From contig NZ_CP098740.1 in assembly GCF_026167665.1 (NCBI RefSeq), positions 744,001 to 808,000 of the forward strand: a stretch of DNA of 64,000 bases, in the 5' to 3' direction. A model generated the notes under the pieces. The model was given only the letters and a program-made list of their open reading frames with translations. It searched no databases and was not told the DNA's origin. The stretch comes from Streptomyces drozdowiczii (GTDB taxonomy: Bacteria; Actinomycetota; Actinomycetes; Streptomycetales; Streptomycetaceae). The translations under genes were made by a program, and so were the position numbers. Below are positions 14,025 through 21,530 of the stretch, in pieces; the stretch's first letter is position 1; every line of letters begins with the position of its first letter.

Positions 14025-16385
14025 GTGACGACGTCCATCGAAGGCAGGATCGCCGAGGAGCTCGGCGTACGCGAGCGACAGGTGAAGGCGGCCGTCGAGC
14101 TGCTCGACGGCGGGTCCACCGTGCCGTTCATCGCGCGCTACCGCAAGGAAGCGACCGAGATGCTCGACGACGCGCAGCTGCGCACGCTCGAGGAACGGCT
14201 GCGCTATCTGCGGGAGCTGGAGGAGCGCCGGACGGCGGTCCTCGAATCCGTACGGGAGCAGGGCAAGCTGGACGAGGCGCTGGAGGCGCGGATCCGGGCC
14301 GCCGACACGAAGGCGCGGCTGGAGGACATCTACCTCCCGTTCAAGCCGAAGCGGCGGACGAAGGCGCAGATCGCCCGGGAGGCCGGCCTCGAACCGCTCG
14401 CCTGCGGCCTGCTCGACGACCCCTCGGTGGACCCGCTCGCAGCAGCGGCGGCCTTCGTGGACGCGGACAAGGGTGTCGCGGACGCGGCGGCGGCCCTGGA
14501 GGGCGCCCGTGCCATCCTCACCGAGCGCTTCTCGGAGGACGCCGACCTCATCGGCGAGCTGCGCGAGCGCATGTGGACGCGCGGGCGGCTGGTGGCCCGG
14601 GTGCGGGACGGCAAGGAGGAGGCGGGCGCCAAGTTCGCGGACTACTTCGACTTCGCCGAGCCGTTCACCGCGCTGCCCTCGCACCGGGTCCTCGCGATGC
14701 TCCGGGGCGAGAAGGAGGACGTGCTCGACCTGGTCCTGGAGCCGGAGGAGCCGTCGGAGGAGCCCGGCCCGTCCTCGTACGAGAACATGGTCGCCCGGCG
14801 CTTCGGCGTGAACGACCGGGGGCGCCCGGGTGACAAGTGGCTGGCCGACACCGTGCGGTGGGCCTGGCGGACCCGGATCCTGGTGCACCTCGGCATCGAC
14901 CTGCGGCTGCGGCTGCGTACGGCGGCGGAGGACGAGGCGGTACGCGTCTTCGCGTCGAACCTGCGCGATCTGCTGCTCGCCGCGCCGGCCGGGACGCGGG
15001 CCACGCTGGGGCTCGACCCCGGTTTCCGTACCGGGGTGAAGGTCGCCGTGGTGGACGCGACGGGCAAGGTCGTCGCGACCGACGTCATCCACCCGCACGT
15101 CCCGGCCAACAAGTGGGCCCAAGCCCTCGCCACGCTGGAGCGGCTGGCCCGGGAGCACCGGGTCGAGCTGATCGCCATCGGCAACGGCACGGCGTCCCGG
15201 GAGACGGACAAGCTCGCGGGTGAGCTGTGCGCGAAGCACCCGGAGCTGAAGCTGACGAAGGTGATGGTCTCGGAGGCGGGCGCCTCCGTGTACTCCGCCT
15301 CGGCGTTCGCCTCGCAGGAACTCCCCGACATGGACGTGTCGTTGCGCGGTGCCGTCTCGATCGCGCGCCGGCTCCAGGACCCGCTGGCCGAGCTGGTGAA
15401 GATCGACCCGAAGTCGATCGGCGTCGGGCAGTACCAGCACGACCTGTCCGAGGTGAAGCTCTCGCGGTCGCTGGACGCGGTGGTGGAGGACTGCGTGAAC
15501 GGGGTCGGCGTCGACGTCAACACCGCGTCCGCGCCGCTGCTCTCCCGGGTCTCCGGCATCGGCTCGGGGCTCGCCGAGAACATCGTGGCGCACCGCGACG
15601 CGAATGGGCCGTTCCGGTCGCGCAAGGGCCTGAAGGACGTGGCCCGGCTGGGTCCGAAGGCGTACGAGCAGTGCGCGGGCTTCCTCCGCATTCGCGGCGA
15701 CGACCCGCTCGACGCGTCGAGCGTGCACCCGGAGGCGTACCCGGTGGTGCGCGCGATGGTGAAGAAGACCGGCGGGGACGTGGCCGCGCTGATCGGCAAC
15801 ACGGGTGTCCTGCGGTCGTTGCGGGCCGACGACTTCGTGTCCGAGAAGTTCGGGCTGCCGACGGTGAGCGACATCCTGAAGGAGCTGGAGAAGCCCGGGC
15901 GCGACCCGCGCCCCGCCTTCAAGACCGCCACCTTCAAGGAGGGCGTCGAGAAGATCGGCGACCTGGAGGCCGGAATGGTGCTGGAGGGCGTCGTGACGAA
16001 CGTCGCGGCGTTCGGGGCGTTCGTGGACGTCGGGGTGCATCAGGACGGGCTGGTGCATGTGTCGGCGATGTCGCGGACGTTCGTGAAGGATCCCCGGGAT
16101 GTGGTGAAGCCGGGGGATGTGGTGCGGGTGAAGGTCATGGAGGTTGACATTCCGCGGAAGCGGATCTCGCTGACGCTGCGGTTGGACGACGAGCAGGCGG
16201 CCGGTGGCCGCGGCGCCTCTTCGGCGGGTGAGCGGGGTGGGCGGCCGCCTCGGCCCCGGCAGGGCGGCGGGGGTGGCGGCCGCCAGTCCCGTGGCGGCGG
16301 GGGGCGGTCCGCGCCGGCTGCGGCGCCGGCCAGTGGGGCGATGGCTGACGCGTTGCGGCGGGCGGGGTTGTTGAAGGGCGAGTAG
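14025..16385 (+). CDS. tex: Tex family RNA-binding transcriptional accessory protein
   Basis: 786 residues from GTG 14025. Domains in order: N-terminal helical/HTH region (residues 1-190, with VPFIARYRKEAT), YqgF/RuvX-like RNase H fold (GLDPGFRTGVKVAVVD, about 330), helix-hairpin-helix pair (SGIGSGLAENIVAHRDANGP, about 510), and an S1 RNA-binding domain (LEGVVTNVAAFGAFVDVGVH, about 655). A Gly/Arg-rich low-complexity tail follows (about 725-770). Tex binds nucleic acid and affects transcription and gene expression. Length is normal for the family, except that the RGG-like tail is an actinobacterial addition. Confidence 0.95.
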   Translation: MTTSIEGRIAEELGVRERQVKAAVELLDGGSTVPFIARYRKEATEMLDDAQLRTLEERLRYLRELEERRTAVLESVREQGKLDEALEARIRAADTKARLEDIYLPFKPKRRTKAQIAREAGLEPLACGLLDDPSVDPLAAAAAFVDADKGVADAAAALEGARAILTERFSEDADLIGELRERMWTRGRLVARVRDGKEEAGAKFADYFDFAEPFTALPSHRVLAMLRGEKEDVLDLVLEPEEPSEEPGPSSYENMVARRFGVNDRGRPGDKWLADTVRWAWRTRILVHLGIDLRLRLRTAAEDEAVRVFASNLRDLLLAAPAGTRATLGLDPGFRTGVKVAVVDATGKVVATDVIHPHVPANKWAQALATLERLAREHRVELIAIGNGTASRETDKLAGELCAKHPELKLTKVMVSEAGASVYSASAFASQELPDMDVSLRGAVSIARRLQDPLAELVKIDPKSIGVGQYQHDLSEVKLSRSLDAVVEDCVNGVGVDVNTASAPLLSRVSGIGSGLAENIVAHRDANGPFRSRKGLKDVARLGPKAYEQCAGFLRIRGDDPLDASSVHPEAYPVVRAMVKKTGGDVAALIGNTGVLRSLRADDFVSEKFGLPTVSDILKELEKPGRDPRPAFKTATFKEGVEKIGDLEAGMVLEGVVTNVAAFGAFVDVGVHQDGLVHVSAMSRTFVKDPRDVVKPGDVVRVKVMEVDIPRKRISLTLRLDDEQAAGGRGASSAGERGGRPPRPRQGGGGGGRQSRGGGGRSAPAAAPASGAMADALRRAGLLKGE

Positions 16386-16456
16386 GGGGTGGGGGTGGGG
16401 CGCGGGTTCGTTGCGCCTGCGGCGGGCCTGGCCCCCACCCCGCCCCTTCCCGAAAC

Positions 16457-16594
16457 CGGGGCTCTGCCCCGGACCCCGCGCCTCAATCGCCGGCGGGGCT
16501 CGGTTTCGCGCCGGGGTGGGGTTTCGGGGCGCTGCCCTGGACCCCGCTCCTCAAGCGCCCCGGGCCCCGTTCCTCAAGCGCCGACGGGGCTGGA
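16457..16594. repeat. tandem diverged copies of a GC-rich hairpin-forming intergenic repeat
   Basis: Three related units: 16457-16500, 16525-16563 and a partial 16565-16594. Each has CTGCCC(C/T)GGACCCCG and/or CCTCAA(T/G)CGCC followed by GGGGCT. The first unit contains CCGGGGC-TCT-GCCCCGG (16456-16472), a perfect 7-bp hairpin. Such repeats are common between genes in streptomycetes and probably act as terminators. The last partial copy runs into the 3' end of the amidohydrolase gene and includes its stop codon. Confidence 0.7.
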
Positions 16595-17779
16595 AGCCAC
16601 CACGCGGCCCTCGTGCAGCACCGTGCGGTCCTCGCTGCGGTCCATTACCGCTGACGTCACCGTCTCGCCCTCCAGCAGGAGCAGGTCCGCCCGCGCGCCC
16701 ACCGTGACGCCCGGGCGGTCCGTCGTGGAGGTCAGGCGGGGCGGGCCGCCCTGGAGGATGGACGCGCCGCCCATCGTGGCCACGGCCACCGTGTGTTCGA
16801 TCAGGGCGTCGGCGCGGTAGCCGTTCGTGAAGGCCAGTTGCCAGGTGCGGTCCAGCATGTCGCCGTTGCCGTACGGAGACCAGAAGTCGCGCTGGCCGTC
16901 CTCGCCGAGGCCCACCCGGACGCCCGCGGCGGTCAGGTCGGCCAGGGGCAGGGAGTGGTGGCGGGCGGGGGCCACGGTCGCCATCGCGATGTCCAGTTCG
17001 GCGAACTCCTCGATCAGGCGGCGCGTCGTCGCCTCGTTCACCGAGCCCAGGTCGTACGCGTGCGAGAGGGTCACCCGGCCTGCCATGTCCAGGGCGCGCA
17101 CCCGCTCCAGGATCAGGTCGACGCTGAACACCCCGAGGGCGCCCGGCTCGTGGAGGTGGATGTCGACCGGGGCGTGGTGGCGCTCCGCGAGGCCGAAGAC
17201 GATGTCGAGGTGGCGTACGGGGTCGCGGTCCAGGGTGCACGGGTCGATGCCGCCGACCACGGCGGCGCCGGAGGACAGCGCCCGGTCCATCAGTTCCGGC
17301 ACGCCCTTCTCGCGGAGCAGGCCCGCCTGCGGGAACGCCATGATCTCGACCTCGCACCGCCCGGCGTGCGCCTCCTTCGCCGCGAGGACGCCCTCGAAGC
17401 GTTCGAGGCCGCAGTCCGCGTCGATCTGGGCGTAGCTCCGTACGCGGGTGGTACCGCGCTCGATCATCCGGCCCAGGGTGTACGTGGCCCGGCGGGCGAC
17501 GTCCCACTCGTCCTCGCGCCAGTGCTCGCGGTCGTTCAGCATCATGCCCCAGACGCCGGGGGCACCGGTGTGCGGGCGGAAGGGCAGTCCCATCCGCGTG
17601 GAGTCCAGGTGGCAGTGGACGTCCGAGAACGACGGCAGGGCGAGCCGTCCCCGGCCGGCCACCGTGTCCTCCGCGGCGGCCCGGGCCGGGTCGTGCGGGG
17701 TGATCGCGGTGATCACCCCGTCCTCGACGGTGAGGTCGCTGGGCTCTCCGCCCCACGGACGGACGTCGCTGATCAGCAT
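16574..17779 (-). CDS. amidohydrolase family protein (cytosine-deaminase-like)
   Basis: 401 residues from ATG 17779 with AGGAG 8 bp upstream. Metal-binding motifs of the cytosine deaminase/amidohydrolase type are complete: DVHCHLDST (about residue 55), IHLHEPG (about 207), TLSHAYDLG and LGEDGQRDFWSP, where the Asp of GED should be the catalytic metal ligand. It hydrolyses a cyclic or N-acyl amine; substrate unknown. The GntR/FCD regulator gene lies 35 bp upstream on the same strand. The last residues (SSPVGA) are encoded by a copy of the intergenic repeat. Confidence 0.9.
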   Translation of the reverse strand: MLISDVRPWGGEPSDLTVEDGVITAITPHDPARAAAEDTVAGRGRLALPSFSDVHCHLDSTRMGLPFRPHTGAPGVWGMMLNDREHWREDEWDVARRATYTLGRMIERGTTRVRSYAQIDADCGLERFEGVLAAKEAHAGRCEVEIMAFPQAGLLREKGVPELMDRALSSGAAVVGGIDPCTLDRDPVRHLDIVFGLAERHHAPVDIHLHEPGALGVFSVDLILERVRALDMAGRVTLSHAYDLGSVNEATTRRLIEEFAELDIAMATVAPARHHSLPLADLTAAGVRVGLGEDGQRDFWSPYGNGDMLDRTWQLAFTNGYRADALIEHTVAVATMGGASILQGGPPRLTSTTDRPGVTVGARADLLLLEGETVTSAVMDRSEDRTVLHEGRVVASSPVGA

Positions 17780-17814
17780 GTGGCGCTTCTCCTGTGTGGG
17801 TGTGTGCGGTGGTG

Positions 17815-18483
17815 TCACTCGGGCGGGAGGATTCCGGACAGCGCCGTCAGGGACGGCTCCCGCCCCCGTTCGATGTGGGCGTACGCGAGTGCCCCGGCCA
17901 GGTCCGGCTTGCCCGCGTGGATCGCGGCGCAGATGTCCCGGTGCTCGGCGCACTGGACGCGCGGGTCGCGGCCGCCGGTGAGGCCGAACAGCCACTGCAC
18001 CAGGCCGAGCGAGGGCTGTAGCGCGTCCCGGAGCAGCCGGTTGCCGGTCATCGCGACGATCTCCGCGTGCAGGGCGGTGTTGGCCGCGGGGATCTCCGCC
18101 GCGTCGCCCCGCGCGGTGGCGGCCTCCGCCGCCTCCATCGCGGCCCGCAGCGGCTCCCCGTCTCCTCCGGCCGCGCACGCCTCGGCGGCCCGGCGGGCGG
18201 CGAAGACCTCCAGGCTGAGGCGGAGGTCGAAGAGTTCGGCGACGTCCCGCAGCGAGAGGTCGCGCACGGAGGCGCCCCGGCGCGGGGACATGACGACCAG
18301 ACCCTCACCGGTCAGCCGGGTGAGCGCCTCCCGGACCGGGATGCGGGAGACGCCCAGGCTCTCGGAGAGCTCGCGTTCGCGCAGCCGTGAGCCGGGCGGG
18401 TGCGCGCCGGACAGGATGCCGGCGCGGATTGCCCGCTCGGCGTGGTCGGCGTGCGAGGCGGCGGGGTCGCCCGCTGGAGTCAT
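17815..18483 (-). CDS. GntR family transcriptional regulator, FCD subfamily
   Basis: 222 residues from ATG 18483 (a GTG immediately before it, 18486, is an alternative). Winged helix-turn-helix at residues 15-75 (RERELSESLGVSRIPVREALTRL), then an FCD effector/metal-binding domain (DLRLSLEVFAARRAAE, NTALHAEIVAMTGN, CAEHRDICAAI, with Asp/His residues that bind metal in this subfamily). It very likely controls itself and the downstream amidohydrolase through the two TTGG-centred palindromic sites upstream (18503-18513, 18567-18578). Confidence 0.92.
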   Translation of the reverse strand: MTPAGDPAASHADHAERAIRAGILSGAHPPGSRLRERELSESLGVSRIPVREALTRLTGEGLVVMSPRRGASVRDLSLRDVAELFDLRLSLEVFAARRAAEACAAGGDGEPLRAAMEAAEAATARGDAAEIPAANTALHAEIVAMTGNRLLRDALQPSLGLVQWLFGLTGGRDPRVQCAEHRDICAAIHAGKPDLAGALAYAHIERGREPSLTALSGILPPE

Positions 18484-18502
18484 CACCCGGCGACCGTAGC
18501 AC

Positions 18503-18513
18503 TTGGTATGCCA
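18503..18513. promoter_or_regulatory. GntR/FCD operator, proximal site
   Basis: TTGGTATGCCA lies 20 bp upstream of the GntR start. It is the reverse-complement form of the distal site (both share TGGCATACCAA in opposite orientation). It fits the FCD-type consensus with TGGT and ACCA half sites. Position suggests autoregulation. Confidence 0.65.
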
Positions 18514-18566
18514 GACGCTACGGTCGCCGTACGCTCATGCGGAGACTGCGGACGCGATCTCCGTGC

Positions 18567-18578
18567 TTGGCATACCAA
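18567..18578. promoter_or_regulatory. GntR/FCD operator, distal site
   Basis: TTGGCATACCAA is a near-perfect 12-bp palindrome between the ABC-F stop (18583) and the GntR promoter. It is centred about 64 bp from the proximal site, roughly six helical turns, compatible with cooperative binding or looping. Confidence 0.65.
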
Positions 18579-18582
18579 ACAC

Positions 18583-20220
18583 TCAGACCTCCGTCACCTT
18601 GCCCTCCGCCACCTCGATCCGGCGCGTCGTACGGACCGCTTCCAGCATCCGGCGGTCGTGCGTGACCAGGAGCAGCGTTCCGGTGTACGAGTCGAGCGCC
18701 GACTCCAGCTGTTCGATCGCCGGGAGGTCCAGGTGGTTCGTGGGCTCGTCCAGCACGAGGAGGTTGACGCCCCGGCCCTGGAGCAGGGCGAGCGCCGCCC
18801 GGGTGCGCTCGCCCGGTGAGAGGGTGGTCGCCGGGCGCATGACGTGGTCGGCGCGCAGCCCGAACTTGGCGAGCAGGGTGCGTACGTCGGCGGGCTCCGT
18901 CTCCGGGACCGCCGCGCAGAACGCCTCCAGCAGCGTCTCCGTGCCGTGGAAGAGCCGGCGCGCTTGGTCCACCTCGCCGACCACCACGCCGGAGCCCAGG
19001 GTCGCGTGCCCCGCGTCCAGCGGGAGGCGGCCGAGCAGCGCGGCCAGCAGGGTCGACTTCCCGGAGCCGTTGGCGCCCGTGATGGCGACCCGGTCCGCCC
19101 AGTCGATCTGGAGCGAGGCGGGGCCGAAGACGAAGTCGCCGCGTACGACGCGGGCCTCGCGGAGGGTGGCGACGACCGAACCGGAGCGGGGCGCGGAGGC
19201 GATCTCCATGCGCAGCTCCCACTCCTTGCGCGGCTCCTCCACCACGTCGAGCCGTTCGATCATGCGCTGCGTCTGCCGGGCCTTGGCGGCCTGCTTCTCG
19301 CTGGACTCGCTGCGGAACTTGCGGCCGATCTTGTCGGAGTCGGTGGCCTTGCGGCGGGCGTTCTTGACGCCCTTGTCCATCCAGGAGCGCTGCATCAGGG
19401 CGCGGCTCTCCAGTGCCGAGCGCTTGTCGGCGTACTCCTCGAACTCCTCGCGGGCGTGCCGCCGGGCGCGCTCGCGCTCCTCCAGGTAGGCCGCGTAGCC
19501 ACCGCCGTACAGGTTGATCTGCTGCTGGGCCAGGTCGAGTTCGAGGACCTTGGTGACCGTGCGCATCAGGAACTCGCGGTCGTGGCTGATGACGACGGTG
19601 CCGGAGCGGAGGCCGGAGACGTACTTCTCCAGGCGTTCCAGGCCGTCCAGGTCCAGGTCGTTGGTGGGCTCGTCGAGCAGGAAGACGTCGTAGCGCGACA
19701 GCAGGAGCGAGGCGAGCCCGGCGCGGGCCGCCTGGCCGCCGGAGAGCGCGGTCATCGGCAGGTCGAGGCCGACGGTGAGGCCGAGTTCGGCGGCGGTCTC
19801 CTCGGCGCGCTCGTCGAGGTCCGCGCCGCCGAGGGAGAGCCAGCGCTCCAGGGACTCGGAGTACGCGTCGTCCGCGCCGGGGGCGCCCTCGACCAGGGCC
19901 TCCGTGGCGGCGTCCATGGCGGTCTGGGCCTCGGCGACGCCGGTCCGGCGGGCCAGGAACTCCCGTACGGTCTCGCCGGGCCGCCGCTCGGGCTCCTGGG
20001 GCAGGTGGCCGACGGTGGCGGTGGGCGGGGAGAGCCGCAGCTCGCCCTCCTCCGGCTGGTCGAGGCCGGCGAGCAGCCGGAGCAGGGACGATTTACCGGC
20101 GCCGTTGACTCCGACGAGACCGATCACGTCCCCGGGGGCGACGACGAGGTCGAGCCCGGCGAACAGCGTGCGGTCGCCGTGTCCGGCGGCGAGATCCTTG
20201 GCGACGAGAGTGGCAGTCAT
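18583..20220 (-). CDS. ABC-F family ATP-binding protein
   Basis: 545 residues, two fused nucleotide-binding domains and no transmembrane segment. Domain 1: Walker A GVNGAGKSS (about 37), signature LSGGQ, Walker B VFLLDEPTND. Linker about 240-310 is highly charged (P-site-tRNA-interaction-motif region). Domain 2: Walker A GANGSGKST, signature LSPGE (a variant), Walker B LLVLDEPTNH. ABC-F proteins act on ribosomes, either as translation factors of the Etta type or for antibiotic resistance. The lack of an antibiotic cluster nearby favours a housekeeping role. Confidence 0.92.
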   Translation of the reverse strand: MTATLVAKDLAAGHGDRTLFAGLDLVVAPGDVIGLVGVNGAGKSSLLRLLAGLDQPEEGELRLSPPTATVGHLPQEPERRPGETVREFLARRTGVAEAQTAMDAATEALVEGAPGADDAYSESLERWLSLGGADLDERAEETAAELGLTVGLDLPMTALSGGQAARAGLASLLLSRYDVFLLDEPTNDLDLDGLERLEKYVSGLRSGTVVISHDREFLMRTVTKVLELDLAQQQINLYGGGYAAYLEERERARRHAREEFEEYADKRSALESRALMQRSWMDKGVKNARRKATDSDKIGRKFRSESSEKQAAKARQTQRMIERLDVVEEPRKEWELRMEIASAPRSGSVVATLREARVVRGDFVFGPASLQIDWADRVAITGANGSGKSTLLAALLGRLPLDAGHATLGSGVVVGEVDQARRLFHGTETLLEAFCAAVPETEPADVRTLLAKFGLRADHVMRPATTLSPGERTRAALALLQGRGVNLLVLDEPTNHLDLPAIEQLESALDSYTGTLLLVTHDRRMLEAVRTTRRIEVAEGKVTEV

Positions 20221-20294
20221 CAGGGTGCAGATCCTAATGTGCCGGGGGCGGCGCGCCGGGCGGGCGCCGAGGTGACGCGGACCGGGAGGCGGCA

Positions 20295-21221
20295 GTGGTG
20301 GCGGACGTGATCGTGGTGGGCGGCGGGGTCAGCGGGCTGACCACGGCGAAGGTGCTGGCCGAGCGGGGCCACCGGGTGCGGGTGTGGTCGCGGGAGCCGG
20401 CCGGCGAGACGACCTCGGCCGTGGCGGGCGCCCTGTGGTGGCCGTACCGGATCGAGCCGCTGGACCGCGTCGGCGACTGGTCGCTGGCCGCCCTGCGGTG
20501 GTACGAGGAGCTGGCCGTACGCCCGGAGGAGACCGGTGTACGGCTGGTCGTAGGGCTCCACCGGGGCGAGCGCCTGGCGAACCTCGGGGCGTGGGCCGGG
20601 GAGCTGAAGGACGCCGTGGAGACGGCCGACGGTCTGCGGTGCCGGCTGCCGCTGATCGACATGCCGGCGCACCTGGGGTGGCTGGAGGACCGGGTCCGGG
20701 CGGCCGGGGGCACGGTCGAGCGCCGCGCGGTCACCTCGTTCGCCCAGGCCGCCGCGGAGGCGGGGACGGTGGTGAACTGCGCCGGTATCGACGCCCGGGA
20801 CCTGGTGCCGGATGCCGGGGTGCGTCCGGTGCGCGGGCAGTTGGTGCTGGTGGAGAACCCGGGGATCCGGGAGTGGTTCACGGAGGCCGACCCGGCGTCG
20901 AGCGAGACCACGTACTTCTTCCCGCAGCCGGGCCGCCTGGTGCTGGGCGGCACGGCGACGGCCGACGACTGGACCTCCGCGCCCGATCCCCGTACGGCCG
21001 AGGAGATAGTCGCCCGGTGCGCCCGGATCCGCCCGGAGATCGCCGACGCGAAGATCATCGGCCACCGCGTGGGCCTCCGCCCGTCCCGCGACGCGGGCGT
21101 CCGCATCGAGGCGGAGTCCCTGCCCGGAGGCGCCCGGCTGGTGCACAACTACGGACACGGAGGCGCGGGCGTGACGGTGGCCCTGGGCTGCGCACGGGAG
21201 GCGGCCCGGCTGGTGGAGTGA
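20295..21221 (+). CDS. FAD-dependent D-amino-acid oxidase-like protein
   Basis: 308 residues from GTG. N-terminal Rossmann FAD motif VIVVGGGVSGLTTA (residues 5-18); the family's ETTSAVAGALWWPY segment; C-terminal GLRPSRDAGVRIE, in which the Arg aligns with the carboxylate-binding residue; and the closing HNYGHGGAGVT FAD contact. It should oxidise neutral D-amino acids (or a related imino/amino acid) to keto acids with H2O2 release. It is slightly shorter than mammalian DAO. Divergent from the ABC-F gene; ends in a hairpin-rich terminator region. Confidence 0.9.
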   Translation: MVADVIVVGGGVSGLTTAKVLAERGHRVRVWSREPAGETTSAVAGALWWPYRIEPLDRVGDWSLAALRWYEELAVRPEETGVRLVVGLHRGERLANLGAWAGELKDAVETADGLRCRLPLIDMPAHLGWLEDRVRAAGGTVERRAVTSFAQAAAEAGTVVNCAGIDARDLVPDAGVRPVRGQLVLVENPGIREWFTEADPASSETTYFFPQPGRLVLGGTATADDWTSAPDPRTAEEIVARCARIRPEIADAKIIGHRVGLRPSRDAGVRIEAESLPGGARLVHNYGHGGAGVTVALGCAREAARLVE

Positions 21222-21224
21222 GGC

Positions 21225-21239
21225 GCCGGCGAAGCCGGC
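21225..21239 (+). terminator. hairpin directly after the D-amino-acid oxidase gene
   Basis: GCCGGC-GAA-GCCGGC, 6-bp perfect stem with a GNRA-like triloop, 4 bp after the stop codon at 21221. No T-run. Confidence 0.5.
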
Positions 21240-21266
21240 CCCTCACCCCGGGGCCGCCCGCCGCAC

Positions 21267-21285
21267 CGGGGCCTGCCAGGCCCCG
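21267..21285. terminator. 9-bp hairpin
   Basis: CGGGGCCTG-C-CAGGCCCCG, a perfect palindrome around one base, 45 bp beyond the oxidase stop. Probably a second terminator stem of the convergent region. Confidence 0.45.
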
Positions 21286-21325
21286 TGCCCGCGCCGTGCC
21301 GCCGACGGCTGGCGCACGGCAGACG

Positions 21326-21371
21326 GGGGCGGCCACGCCGGGCCGGGGCCCCGGCCCGGCGTGGCCGCCCC
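21326..21371. terminator. 46-bp perfect palindrome in the convergent intergenic region
   Basis: Two 23-bp arms (21326-21348 and 21349-21371) are exact reverse complements with no spacer; all but four positions are G or C (an A and a T in each half excluded by symmetry, GGCCAC/GTGGCC). It lies in the 309-bp gap (21222-21530) between the oxidase and the BCCT transporter genes, which converge. The gap holds no gene, only hairpins. As RNA either strand forms an extremely stable stem, so bidirectional termination is likely. As DNA it could extrude a cruciform. Confidence 0.7.
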
Positions 21372-21476
21372 AGCCGCACGTAAAGGCAGCGCAGCCGCGC
21401 GGCGCGGCGGCAGCCGCCGCTTCGGGCGAGGTCTCGATGTCCCGCCTCCCCACCGCAGGAAGGGACCGCGCGCAGC

Positions 21477-21504
21477 GGCCGGGACGGCGTGGCCCGTCCC
21501 GGCC
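21477..21504 (-). terminator. 11-bp hairpin after the BCCT transporter gene
   Basis: GGCCGGGACGG (21477-21487) and CCGTCCCGGCC (21494-21504) are perfect complements around a 6-nt loop, 26 bp past the BCCT stop on the minus strand. Confidence 0.55.
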
Positions 21505-21530
21505 CGAGACCCGCCCGCCCTCGCGGCCCC

